Below, piece by piece: positions 8,718-17,297 of a DNA stretch of 64,000 nt. The position numbers and the translations under genes are program-made. The DNA comes from JAVBJN01 sp031546985 (GTDB lineage: Bacteria; Bacteroidota; Bacteroidia; Chitinophagales; Chitinophagaceae). Location of the stretch: the NCBI GenBank assembly GCA_031546985.1, contig JAVBJN010000071.1:1-64000 (forward strand). The letters run 5' to 3'. The notes under the pieces were generated by a model. That model was not told the origin of the DNA. It saw only the letters and a program-made list of their open reading frames with translations, and made no database searches. Every line of letters starts with the position of its first letter. Positions within the stretch are counted from its first letter, which is position 1.

Positions 8718-9475
8718 CATTTCATAGCGCTGGCTCTTAAAACACCTCCATTCCATTCATCTATTACGCAATTTTTTTATAGTTGGTGCTAACATTCCAC
8801 CGCTATCCTGCGTCTCTATATTTAACAGCCCAAACCTTGCAGCATTAAGCCACCATTACACAGGCCATAAAGTTGCATATGGGCAAGCAATAATTTGGGG
8901 AAGGTACCCGCCTGGCCCTATCAACACTGGGGAAACCAGCCCCTTATGAAAAGCATCAGTGGTATTACCAGCAGGGCCGTTCTGTAAAGAATGGCCCTGT
9001 TGGTTTATATACCCCAACTGCCCCTTCAAAACTTACCTAACCTGCCGGCAAACTCAGGAGTCTGAAGGGGTTATCACCAAGCGCCGCCTCCAAAGCCACG
9101 CTACCCGGCAACATAATACACTGTAAACAAAAATGCTTATGCATATTATTTAATTACCAATTCATTCATCTTACAAAAAAAAACCATAAATTACTATTGC
9201 TTGCGGCGGTGCACAACCATAGCACCTCGCAGGCCAATCCACAGCAGACCAGGCTCTACTTAAGCTCCGGCGCAAATCATGTTCTTTCTGCTTTTTGTTA
9301 TTGTAAACAAAAACGGTATTCTAATATCTAAGACGGGCACTTTACCTTAAAAATGAATTTTTTATGTATGCTGATCCAAAACATAAAAAAAGCGGTGTGT
9401 TTGTTATTTCTTTGCACCCCCCAACCACCACCTGCCCGCCCAGCAAAGCTGTCATACACCGTGTAAAACCAAAGT
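8718..9475. other. Long intergenic region, no protein gene seen
   Basis: About 760 bp without a plausible CDS. It holds strong inverted repeats between about 8880 and 9072 (entered separately as a candidate structured RNA). The last 170 bases, rich in A/T runs, probably contain the promoter of the following beta-helix gene, though I cannot place a consensus box with confidence. Confidence 0.6.
8880..9072 (+). ncRNA. Candidate structured RNA (unassigned)
   Basis: A promoter-like ATAATTTGG at about 8890 is followed by a 15-bp hairpin at 8969-9002 (CAGCAGGGCCGTTCT with AGAATGGCCCTGTTG, several G-U pairs, GTAA loop), and then by an outer inverted repeat CCCCTTCA (9021-9028) / TGAAGGGG (9063-9070). 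No SRP, tmRNA, 6S or riboswitch core was recognised. The strand is assumed. Confidence 0.3.
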
Positions 9476-12301
9476 ATGATGCATAATTTTAAAAAAATAA
9501 CCATTTTGCTGGGCTGCGGCCTGGCTATGGCAACGCCCGCTATGGCCCAGCTTACGGGTACCAAAACCATTGGCCCCGGCATGGACTATGCCACCCTGGC
9601 CCTGGCCATTGCAGACCTTAACACCCAGGGCGTAGGCGCAGGCGGCGTAACCTTTAATGTGGCCGCGGGCTACACCGAGGCTTTTGCCGCCCGGCAGGAT
9701 GGCCTTATTACCGCCACCGGCACTGCCGCCAACCCCATTGTAATACAAAAAAGCGGCGCGGGCGCCAACCCGGTTATTACCGGCGCTACCGCCGGGCAAA
9801 CAGGCGTTAGAGATTATATACTGGGGCTGAGTGGTACCGATTATATTACCATCGATGGGCTTAGCCTTTCCGAAACTACCGGAGCAGTTGAATATGGTAT
9901 TGCCGGCTTTAAACCCTCGGGTACCGATGGCTGCCAGTTTGTAACCATTCGCAACTGTACTACTACCCTTTCTCTAACCAATACCACTGGTAATGGTTTT
10001 GGCTTTCAGAATAATACCGAAGCGGGCGGGGCCATTACGGTAAGTGCCGCTACCGGCTCTCACTCCAACCTCAAGATCTATGGCAACAGCATTAATAATT
10101 CGAGGGGAATCCTTTTATCCGGATTTCAGGACAATACACCACCCTATATCCTGGCCGATCATGATAATGAGATAGGCGTTACCGCTGGTAATACTATTAC
10201 CAACCTTTCGGGCGGCACAGCCTTATTTCATGGTTTACGGTGCGATAACCAACGGAACCTGAAAATTCACAACAATACCTTTACCGGAGTGTTGCAACCT
10301 ACAGGCGTACCCAACATGATTTTTTTGGCCATAGCCCCCAATGCAGATGCAGAGGTACTTAACAATACCATTACGGGCATCTCCATGCCCAATATGGCCG
10401 CCACAAGTTTTATAGGTATTAATATCGCCACCAGCTCCGATGGCAATGCGGGTACTGTAACAGTGAGGGGCAATACCATTACCGGCTGCACCTACCCCGG
10501 CGCTACTACCGGTAGCTTTACAGCTATTGCTAGCACCGTAAGCTCTAATGCCCCCTATAATTTTATTATTGCAGGCAATACCATAACTGGTAATACCCTG
10601 GGCAGCAATACGGCCACTGCCACAGGCAATTTTCAAGGCATAGCCATTACAGTGCCCAATACCAATGCTGGCAGCCTTACGCGTATAGATTCTAACATCA
10701 TTGTGGGCAACCAGCACCTACAATCGGTACCCGGCCTGGGCAACGATAATTACATTGCCGTAACCGCATCGGGCCGCGCCCTGCAGGTGAGCTACAACCG
10801 TATAGACAGCAACAGCACCACTGCTACCCCGCCCACCTATGGCATACTGGCCAATTATGGTGCCGCTACCACCGAGGCCAAAACCATTACACACAATACC
10901 ATAGCCAATATTACCGCGCCCGGTAATATTACCGGCATTGCACAAATCAGTACACCCACTACCGGCCTGGCCAATACCATTATTGCCTTTAACCGCGTGC
11001 ACAACCTTAAAAGCACTACTACCGGCGCTGTCACCCTATACGGTATTAGCACCGATGCGGGCCTGAGCAGCACCCTTACCAATAATGTGGTATCGGAACT
11101 GTATGCCACCAACGCCACAGGTAACCAAATAATAATGGGCGGCATTGCCGCAGGCAACGTATTACCAGAATCGGCCTTGCAGGTATACCACAATACCGTG
11201 TATCTCAATGGCACTACCGCAGGCGGCAATTTTAACAGCAGCGCCCTGCTGGCTGCTGGCAGCGGCGCAGGCAGTGTAGATGTACGCAACAATAACCTGG
11301 TAAATGCCGCTACGCCCCAAGGCACCGGTACGGCTGTGGCTTATGCCGCACAACCTGCCAATGTAGCGGCTGCCAGCGATGGCAACAACCTGTATACCAC
11401 AGCAGGCGCGGGCCGCCATTTGTTTATGAACACAGCTACCGCTACCCCTGCTACTACCCTTGCAGCCTTTAAAACACTGATGGGCACCTCGCACCAGAAC
11501 GATACCACGGCCCTGCCCCTGTTTATAGATATAAGCGCAGCACCCTACAACCTGCATATTGCTACCAATATTTACAGCCCGCTCGAGAGTGGCGGCGTAG
11601 CCATATCACCCTCTGTGCTGGTCAATACCGATCACGATGGCAACCCCCGCTACCCCAATGCAGGCTACCCCGATAATGCATTATTCCCTGCCACCGCAGC
11701 CGATATTGGCGCTTACGAATTTGCAGGCTGGGCACCAGGTGCCGCGCTGCCTGTAACCCTGCTGCGCTTTAGTGGTAGCCGCCTGGCAGAGGGCAACCAA
11801 CTGGCATGGGCCACCACCACCGAAACAAACGCCGCTTATTTTGAAGTACAATACAGCGCCGATGCCCGCAGCTACCACACCATAGCACAGCTAAAAGCAG
11901 CAGGCACTACCCTCCTGCAGCAAGACTATGCTTACCTGCACCGGGGTGTGAGCGGCACCGCTTATTACCGCCTTAAAATGGCAGATGCAGATGGCAGCTT
12001 TACCTATAGCAACGGTATAAAACTGGCAGCCAATGCCGCAGAATCTGTATTGGATATGCATTACTACCCCGTGCCCTTTACGCAAGCGCTTAACCTGCGC
12101 TTCTCCGGTACCCAGGCACAGTCTGTATTGCTGGTGATGTACAACCTTACGGGTAGCGAAGTACTGCGCACTACCATTCTGGCGCCAAACGGCGCGGGCC
12201 ATTACACCCTACCCACAGACAAACTGCCAGCAGGCACTTACCTGCTACGCGCTACCGCCGAAAATGGCGCAACCATTACCCGCAAAGTGGTAAAACAATA
12301 A
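9476..12301 (+). CDS. Secreted right-handed beta-helix repeat protein with T9SS sorting domain
   Basis: 941 residues. The signal peptide ends at ATPAMAQ (about 25). Residues about 80-730 are Asn/Thr/Gly-rich imperfect repeats with ladder phrases such as NTITG, IAGNTITGNTLG and IYGNSINNS, typical of a right-handed parallel beta-helix (pectate-lyase-like or adhesin stalk). A fibronectin/Ig-like segment follows (LLRFSGSRLAEGNQLAWATTTE). The C-terminal 80 residues form a T9SS type A domain (YYPVPFTQALNL ... LPAGTYLLRATAENG ... KVVKQ). Surface attachment or polysaccharide binding is plausible; I see no catalytic residues I can name. ATG at 9476 or 9479. Confidence 0.9.
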   Translation: MMHNFKKITILLGCGLAMATPAMAQLTGTKTIGPGMDYATLALAIADLNTQGVGAGGVTFNVAAGYTEAFAARQDGLITATGTAANPIVIQKSGAGANPVITGATAGQTGVRDYILGLSGTDYITIDGLSLSETTGAVEYGIAGFKPSGTDGCQFVTIRNCTTTLSLTNTTGNGFGFQNNTEAGGAITVSAATGSHSNLKIYGNSINNSRGILLSGFQDNTPPYILADHDNEIGVTAGNTITNLSGGTALFHGLRCDNQRNLKIHNNTFTGVLQPTGVPNMIFLAIAPNADAEVLNNTITGISMPNMAATSFIGINIATSSDGNAGTVTVRGNTITGCTYPGATTGSFTAIASTVSSNAPYNFIIAGNTITGNTLGSNTATATGNFQGIAITVPNTNAGSLTRIDSNIIVGNQHLQSVPGLGNDNYIAVTASGRALQVSYNRIDSNSTTATPPTYGILANYGAATTEAKTITHNTIANITAPGNITGIAQISTPTTGLANTIIAFNRVHNLKSTTTGAVTLYGISTDAGLSSTLTNNVVSELYATNATGNQIIMGGIAAGNVLPESALQVYHNTVYLNGTTAGGNFNSSALLAAGSGAGSVDVRNNNLVNAATPQGTGTAVAYAAQPANVAAASDGNNLYTTAGAGRHLFMNTATATPATTLAAFKTLMGTSHQNDTTALPLFIDISAAPYNLHIATNIYSPLESGGVAISPSVLVNTDHDGNPRYPNAGYPDNALFPATAADIGAYEFAGWAPGAALPVTLLRFSGSRLAEGNQLAWATTTETNAAYFEVQYSADARSYHTIAQLKAAGTTLLQQDYAYLHRGVSGTAYYRLKMADADGSFTYSNGIKLAANAAESVLDMHYYPVPFTQALNLRFSGTQAQSVLLVMYNLTGSEVLRTTILAPNGAGHYTLPTDKLPAGTYLLRATAENGATITRKVVKQ

Positions 12302-12364
12302 AGCCCTATGGGTGTAAAGAAAGGGGCCCATTGCATGCTCCTTGTTTTTTGATTATTGGATGGG

Positions 12365-12398
12365 AACCCCTTCATGGCAGCATGGAGGGGTTTTTTTA
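12365..12398 (+). terminator. Rho-independent terminator of the beta-helix gene
   Basis: AACCCCTTCATG and CATGGAGGGGTT form a stem (one mismatch) with a short loop and a TTTTTTT tail. It may also serve the converging gene that ends at 12413. Confidence 0.85.
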
Positions 12399-12412
12399 TG
12401 CCCTAAACGGAG

Positions 12413-13096
12413 CTAGTAGGCAGTAAGGATAATGGCATGAATGGTGTTGGCAGTGCTGGAAGGTTTAGCATCGCTGATGACGGTCAGCACCGCTTTTTTG
12501 CCGGTACTGCTGTTGTGATAGGAAAAGGATACCATGTACCTGCCGTTTTCGCGGGTTATGCTCACGGGCTTGCCCCAGCGGGCTATAAGATCGGCGTAGG
12601 TAATGCGCTTAGGCTCGTCAAAGTTTTCGGTAACGCGCTTGCCCCGGGTAAGCCAATTGGCTTCTATCTCTTCAAAGGCAATGGAGAGGCGGGCCTGCCC
12701 CGCAGATTGTTTATAAAAAGTAATAACGGGCAGCTCAAAAGAGCAATGGCAGGTAAACATACTATCGGTACCAAACGCCATAAGGGCCGAATCGCGGGGC
12801 GAAAAGATTGCCCGCTCATAAGCACAGCAGGAAACGGGTAGAGGCCCTGTAGCAACCCATTGCTTCGCAGTACTGTCCCACACGGTTTGCTCCTGCGCCC
12901 TGCATAAGTCAAAGCGGTCTTGCAGGTGGGTAGTAATATCTGTAAGCGCAACCTCTTTTTGCGTAGTGGTCTTGCACAGCTGGTACAACAGCGCGGCAAA
13001 CGCCCGGCCTTGGGCCTGGGCGCCTGCACTGGAAACTGCTGTGATGCAAAACGCCATCATACCTAAAAAAGCTATACCCATACTACGTGTGCGCAT
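12413..13096 (-). CDS. Exported Cys-containing protein of unknown function
   Basis: 227 residues from ATG at 13096 (a TTG at 13099 is also in frame but less likely). The signal peptide ends near VSSAGAQA. The mature part has paired cysteines (SCCAYE, TCHCSFE) that could form disulfides in the periplasm, and a C-terminal beta-rich region. I recognise no family. The start lies only 3 bp after the stop of the L,D-transpeptidase gene, so the two are almost certainly translationally coupled and may act together on the envelope. That role is inference from position. Confidence 0.72.
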   Translation of the reverse strand: MRTRSMGIAFLGMMAFCITAVSSAGAQAQGRAFAALLYQLCKTTTQKEVALTDITTHLQDRFDLCRAQEQTVWDSTAKQWVATGPLPVSCCAYERAIFSPRDSALMAFGTDSMFTCHCSFELPVITFYKQSAGQARLSIAFEEIEANWLTRGKRVTENFDEPKRITYADLIARWGKPVSITRENGRYMVSFSYHNSSTGKKAVLTVISDAKPSSTANTIHAIILTAY

Positions 13097-13099
13097 CAA

Positions 13100-13903
13100 T
13101 TAGTTTTGTGGGGTTACAGCGTATACAATAATTTTTCCCATCAGATCGGCACCGCCTGTGCGCGATTTTCTTTTTACACCGGGGTAAAAATGAATCTCAA
13201 AGGGTGGTTTGCCCGTAGGCCGTTCCATACTAATATCGGCAATGGTTTGGGTGTAAGGGTGTACTTCTATTACATTGCCGGGCCGGGCATACCCCAGTGT
13301 AATAAAGCTGTCTATATCTTCTGGCCTTATGTGTATGCAACCGTGCGAGGGGCCCAGATCAAACGGCTGCTGGTGGGCTGTGCTAAACTCATCGTAAGGT
13401 GTAGTGTGTATAAAATCGCTCATGGGCGTTTCTTTACCGTTCATTTTGTAATTGCCATCCAGGTCTTTAAAATATTTGATGGTAATGTGGCCAAAATCGC
13501 TGAATATCCAGGTAGCAGGCAAGGTAGCTTTTTGCTCAGCATCCGTAAGCAGGCTTTTATCGGCAATGCTGTTTTTGTATTGGGTGTACTGCTCTTGCAG
13601 GGTTGCGATAATTGTTTTCTCATTGGCATCGGAACCAGCATATTTTTTAAAGCTGCCATAGCTGGTAAAGTTGGTCCAGGTGCCATTTACCTGCAATTGC
13701 AATTTGCCCAGCGACAAGCGCAGGGGTGTACCCCAGGGCACGCCCGAGAAAAAACCGTATTGTCCATAGCTGATGTGTTTAGAAATGGAGCACACCACAT
13801 AGCGCCCGGCGCGGGTAGGTGTTTTTTTCTCTTTTTTATCTTCTGTCTCGGGGCCCCCATGTGCATCATATTCGGCCGCTTGTAAAAATCTAAAGCTGGG
13901 CAT
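13100..13903 (-). CDS. L,D-transpeptidase (YkuD) domain protein without signal peptide
   Basis: 267 residues. The YkuD catalytic motif SHGCIHIR is at about residues 188-195, with the nucleophilic Cys, and is preceded by PFDLGP as in the family. Such enzymes make 3-3 peptidoglycan cross-links or attach proteins to peptidoglycan in the periplasm. The N-terminus (MPSFRFLQAAEYDAHGG) is polar and charged, with a Lys/Glu-rich segment, so no Sec signal is visible; either the start is wrong or export is unconventional. The neighbour begins 3 bp downstream. A GTAGTA-A-TACTAC palindrome lies upstream at 13983-13995. Confidence 0.85.
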   Translation of the reverse strand: MPSFRFLQAAEYDAHGGPETEDKKEKKTPTRAGRYVVCSISKHISYGQYGFFSGVPWGTPLRLSLGKLQLQVNGTWTNFTSYGSFKKYAGSDANEKTIIATLQEQYTQYKNSIADKSLLTDAEQKATLPATWIFSDFGHITIKYFKDLDGNYKMNGKETPMSDFIHTTPYDEFSTAHQQPFDLGPSHGCIHIRPEDIDSFITLGYARPGNVIEVHPYTQTIADISMERPTGKPPFEIHFYPGVKRKSRTGGADLMGKIIVYAVTPQN

Positions 13904-14264
13904 AGCGTTGATAATGGTATACCTACAATGATATTGCGGAATACTATCTTAACCAATGTACCGGGCTATTCATTTTTAAATTGTAGTAATACTACGACAC
14001 TTGCGCTATTTATAGCATACCACGGCGCAGCACTATTGGGTTAAACCAATGCGCATAGCCCACAAAACATATTACAAAAACACCGTATTTTTGCATTGCA
14101 AAAAACACAAGCCTGGTTATTACCTGTCTACTGGCATACCTCCTAAGCACACGGCTCAATGACACCCTGCAACGCCCGGCATGGCATAAAGTTTAAAGGA
14201 AAAAAATACTCGTTTAGCATTAACCCCGCACCGCATCTATTTTTTTACCAATAAAACAGCTGTT
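13904..14264. other. Divergent promoter region
   Basis: 360 bp between two diverging genes. Contains the perfect palindrome GTAGTAATACTAC (13983-13995) and a plus-strand -7 box TATTTTTG (14086-14093, TAnnTTTG) without a clear -33 partner. No coding signal is seen. Confidence 0.5.
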
Positions 14265-14762
14265 ATGAACAACCGAATTTCCGAAAGCATTCCTGCCGAT
14301 GTATTGACCAAAGCACTCCAAAAACTCAATGAAGTAAAAGCCGCTTTGGCTCCTTTTCTGCAATCGCTTACCGTAGAGGAGCGGCACGACCTGCCCAAAA
14401 TGAGCAATAAAACCTACAGTTTTGTAGCCAAAACAGCAGAGTATTGCCAGAGCAATCCCGAGTTTCAGCCGGGGTTTATGGTAGCCGGCGAGCTTAACCG
14501 CGATTTTTCTACCGTAGCCGCATTGCGCCCCGTTTTTCAGGCATGCGCGCAACTGCACAGCGATTTGGAAGACACGCTTATGCTGGCAGGCAGCGAGGCT
14601 TATACCGAAAGCCTGCTGTATTACAACAATGCTAAACTGGCGGCGGGCAAAGGCGAGGCATCTGCCCGGCCCATTTACGACGACCTTTCGGCAAGGTTTC
14701 CGGGGCGTAGCAAAAAGAATGGCGCTACCCATGAGGCTTCTAATGGAGGGCCTACCCCTTAA
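14265..14762 (+). CDS. Conserved-looking hypothetical cytoplasmic protein
   Basis: 165 residues, mostly helical, without signal peptide or membrane segment. Acidic and Ala/Leu-rich, with a low-complexity tail rich in Gly/Asn/Pro after residue 150. No catalytic motif or known domain was recognised. Coding is supported by amphipathic helix periodicity, a well-placed ATG after an A-rich stretch and a strong terminator 24 bp after the stop. Monocistronic by context. Confidence 0.75.
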   Translation: MNNRISESIPADVLTKALQKLNEVKAALAPFLQSLTVEERHDLPKMSNKTYSFVAKTAEYCQSNPEFQPGFMVAGELNRDFSTVAALRPVFQACAQLHSDLEDTLMLAGSEAYTESLLYYNNAKLAAGKGEASARPIYDDLSARFPGRSKKNGATHEASNGGPTP

Positions 14763-14785
14763 CGGCATCATTATGGTAAGTTTAC

Positions 14786-14816
14786 AAAGCCCGCCGCTAC
14801 CTACGGCGGGCTTTTA
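14786..14816 (+). terminator. Rho-independent terminator
   Basis: AAAGCCCGCCG and CGGCGGGCTTT form an 11-bp perfect stem followed by T-rich sequence. Confidence 0.9.
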
Positions 14817-14834
14817 TATGGCATAGCGGTAAAA

Positions 14835-15086
14835 TTGCTGCCCGCAGCGAGGGCTTTGTCGCTAATAGCCCCGGCATTGGCACTAAAAGCAGAAACGTTT
14901 CTACTAAAAGCGCGGAAGGTGCTGCCCGGAGCGGGATGCTTGCCGCTAATAGCCCGAACGTTCCCGCTCAAAGCGCCGGCATTGGCACTAAAAGGGGCAC
15001 CGTTGCCGCTCCGGGCGGGAACATTGCCGCTAAAAGCGGGGGCGGTGTCACTAAAAGCGGGAACCTTGTCGCTTTTAGTGGCAATT
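14835..15086. repeat. Tandem array of twelve 21-bp units
   Basis: Consensus on the plus strand is about TTGCCGCTAAAAGCGGGAACG. Units begin at 14835 and every 21 bases to 15066; all are diverged but keep the core GCTAAAAGC or GCTAATAGC. Higher-order similarity is visible: units 1-2 resemble 5-6, and units 2-3 resemble 7-8. Because 21 is a multiple of 3, reading frames stay open on both strands: plus gives heptads like LPLKAGT, minus gives heptads like AFSGNVP. Neither frame has a convincing start (ATG at 14835 or GTG at 15121). Not CRISPR: there are no unique spacers. Confidence 0.9.
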
Positions 15087-15156
15087 TGACAGCTAAACAC
15101 CCTTAACCGGCCAACATTCACCCAAAAACCAATAAAAATAAATGAAAATAGAAAAT

Positions 15157-15172
15157 ACCGTTAAAAAACGGT
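15157..15172 (+). promoter_or_regulatory. Inverted repeat operator candidate, copy 1
   Basis: ACCGTT-AAAA-AACGGT, perfect 6-bp arms. It ends on the first base of the -33 element TTGAC of the adjacent promoter. An identical 17-mer (with a leading T) lies at 36023-36039. Confidence 0.6.
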
Positions 15173-15202
15173 TGACAACAGATGATTCTTGTACTAGATT
15201 TG
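15172..15202 (+). promoter_or_regulatory. Bacteroidota-type promoter
   Basis: -33 TTGAC at 15172, 20 nt after its TTG core to -7 TAGATTTG (15195-15202), a full match to TAnnTTTG. It would start transcription near 15209, upstream of the small membrane gene at 15295. Confidence 0.7.
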
Positions 15203-15294
15203 TGCTACCAATACGCTAACTACCCCAAAGCTTTATATACTATTACCTGCGCCAGACCAGCCCGCTGCCAGGTAAGCAATTTGTTTTTATTGTT

Positions 15295-15501
15295 ATGCTA
15301 CGGTCTAAGGGCTTTCTATTATTACTACTGCTCATTGTTTATATATTGGGCGTGCTGCTTTTAAAGTACGTATATGTGCATATCGCCATTGCCCAATATG
15401 GCGCAGATTATACAACCCGGAGCCATCTATTACGGGCGGCCATCGCCATGCTATTCCCCATGCTGCTGCCGCTCTACTTTTTGTATAAGCGCAATACCTA
15501 A
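15295..15501 (+). CDS. Small membrane protein
   Basis: 68 residues with two hydrophobic segments (about 6-24 and 48-62) separated by a polar loop, ending YLYKRNT-like with positive charge. It lies 90 bp downstream of a consensus promoter and 32 bp before the following lipoprotein gene, which supports it being real and co-transcribed. No family recognised. Confidence 0.55.
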   Translation: MLRSKGFLLLLLLIVYILGVLLLKYVYVHIAIAQYGADYTTRSHLLRAAIAMLFPMLLPLYFLYKRNT

Positions 15502-15533
15502 ACTGCCCGTTTCATCTTAAACCCGATATACAC

Positions 15534-16070
15534 ATGAAAAAAACAGCAATCCTGTGGTGTGCTGCGCTCTCCTTTGCAGCTTGTAAAAAAGACAATTTAC
15601 CCACGCCACAAACTACACAGCCAGGCGCTGTAACCCAAACCGTAATGGCATCTAACACCCAGCGCAAAGCAGGTGCCCTTAACGACCCCAACAATGTAGA
15701 TCTGCTGCTGAAGTACCTGAACGATCAGGACCCTACGCATTGCACACCACCAGCAGGGTTACTGGAAAATGGCAGTGCAGAACAAGTATTGACGCTTAAA
15801 AATTTTAACCTGTACTACGAGCCCGGCGATTATACACCCAATGGCGATGCTGTGGGTTCTTTCAGGTGCCCTACTACCTGGGCCATTTGCTACTTTACCC
15901 GCATTACCGGAAAATTGGAGGTTATAAAAGGGCCCAATACAGGTCTGGAATTGGAGCATGAGTACCTACCTGCATCTGCGGTTATCATTGCAGGTAAAGA
16001 CTTTGCCACCTATCACGAAAATGCAAAAGTGAACAAAGCAGGAGATACTTATTCCGTTGTTTCCAGATAA
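15534..16070 (+). CDS. Hypothetical lipoprotein
   Basis: 178 residues. A short signal peptide ends with lipobox FAAC at about residue 17 followed by Lys-Lys-Asp. The mature part is Pro/Thr-rich near the anchor, then contains an 80-residue globular segment with Cys pairs (THCTPP, FRCPTTWAICYF). The overall look (YYEPGDYTPNGDAVGSF) suggests a small beta-fold envelope protein. Located after the small membrane gene and before another lipoprotein; function not recognisable. Confidence 0.78.
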   Translation: MKKTAILWCAALSFAACKKDNLPTPQTTQPGAVTQTVMASNTQRKAGALNDPNNVDLLLKYLNDQDPTHCTPPAGLLENGSAEQVLTLKNFNLYYEPGDYTPNGDAVGSFRCPTTWAICYFTRITGKLEVIKGPNTGLELEHEYLPASAVIIAGKDFATYHENAKVNKAGDTYSVVSR

Positions 16071-16075
16071 TAAAC

Positions 16076-16105
16076 AAAAGGCCGCTTTCAGGAGTGGCCC
16101 TTTGC
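16076..16105 (+). terminator. Weak terminator hairpin
   Basis: AAAGGCCGCT and AGTGGCCCTTT form an imperfect stem around TTCAGG. A short T-rich tail follows. Partial read-through into the next gene is likely. Confidence 0.5.
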
Positions 16106-16130
16106 CTTTACTCAAACCCAACCATCATTT

Positions 16131-17297
16131 ATGAAACAGGTATACTTATTACTAATCTTAGCGCTGGCGCAAGCTATTAATGCCTGCACCCCAAAGCAGG
16201 AAATTATACATGCCCAACTGGTAGATAGTGGTTATGTACATGAAGGAGCTTTTCTATACCAAAACCCTGCTGTGTACCGCTCTATGTATAAAACAGACAA
16301 CCGTAGTTTCATACTATTAAGCGGCAACGAACATTTATTATTTGCCCAAAAGGATACAGGCAAAATAACCATCACCAAACAATACACCATTCCCGATTCG
16401 GTTTGGGCACAGGCGCAAGCCTTCTATTACCAATACATGCCACAAAAAATGGATGATGCCTGGGTAGATTCTATGAATATGGCTTTTGCCCAGGAGCGCC
16501 GTGCGCCCAAAGCCATCATATACAACTACGGTTATAATAGTAAGGCACACACCACCCATATACTCTGCGCATTTAATTGCCCTTATGTTAAAACCATAGA
16601 CCGGGGCCATACCAGGTATAACCTTATTGCCAACCAGCGCCCCATGTTTATACTCACCTTAGATAGCGCAATGCAAGTGCAGCGGCTCAGTTATTTTTCT
16701 ACCAACGATATTATGAATAATGGCGGCACCGTAGCAGCCGTAATGGGCATTGGGTATAACCACACTGGCGATACGCTTATACTGCCCGAGATCATTAAAA
16801 GCGATAACCAAACCAAACATGCGCTGTATGGTACCTATGCAGCGGAGCATGGCGTATTTAAAAAATTATCGGCATCGCCATTGAAATACCATGCTGCCCA
16901 CAACCTTACAATGGAGGGGTACCAGCAATATTATATCCCCGCCTTTGCCTATTACCAAAATCATTTGCTGCTGGCCGATTTCAGAAATATTTATGACGTA
17001 ACCCAATCAAAACTGCTGTACACCATACCTAAAGATTACCAACCCGGTAGCCGCATTACCGGCATGGCTTCTTTTGGCGAGTACATACTGCTTACACAAA
17101 CCGATTTTAAATCGCCCAGCCGGGTAGACTCTCCTATGTACATCTCGGTAATAAACATGGCCTCCCAACAAATACAACGGCTGCCCAGTATATGCCGCAG
17201 TGGCGATACTTACAGCCTGCTGGCAGATAGCAATAAGGTGTGGGCCATTTATGCCAGTGGAGATGCTTTAAAATACAAGTTGTATGAGGTTTATTAA
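16131..17297 (+). CDS. Lipoprotein, possibly beta-propeller-like
   Basis: 388 residues with a signal peptide and lipobox INAC at about residue 19. The body is Tyr-rich and beta-rich with repeated phrases (RSFILLSGNEHLLF, RPMFILTLDSAMQVQRLSYF, RITGMASFGEYILLTQTDF) compatible with a beta-propeller-like sensor or binding protein, as in many Bacteroidota lipoproteins. The last 14 bp overlap the start of the thioredoxin-like gene, showing translational coupling. A shared role in envelope redox or peptide sensing is speculative. Confidence 0.8.
   Translation: MKQVYLLLILALAQAINACTPKQEIIHAQLVDSGYVHEGAFLYQNPAVYRSMYKTDNRSFILLSGNEHLLFAQKDTGKITITKQYTIPDSVWAQAQAFYYQYMPQKMDDAWVDSMNMAFAQERRAPKAIIYNYGYNSKAHTTHILCAFNCPYVKTIDRGHTRYNLIANQRPMFILTLDSAMQVQRLSYFSTNDIMNNGGTVAAVMGIGYNHTGDTLILPEIIKSDNQTKHALYGTYAAEHGVFKKLSASPLKYHAAHNLTMEGYQQYYIPAFAYYQNHLLLADFRNIYDVTQSKLLYTIPKDYQPGSRITGMASFGEYILLTQTDFKSPSRVDSPMYISVINMASQQIQRLPSICRSGDTYSLLADSNKVWAIYASGDALKYKLYEVY

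Noticed and set aside
8880..9072. SRP RNA, tmRNA or 6S RNA
   Set aside because: Conserved cores (such as the GGAAG-AGCAGC helix of SRP RNA) are absent.
14835..15086. CRISPR array
   Set aside because: The units are contiguous without unique spacers, diverged, and no cas genes are near.
15182..15364. 60-codon plus-strand frame
   Set aside because: It overlaps the promoter -7 box and the start of the better small membrane gene.
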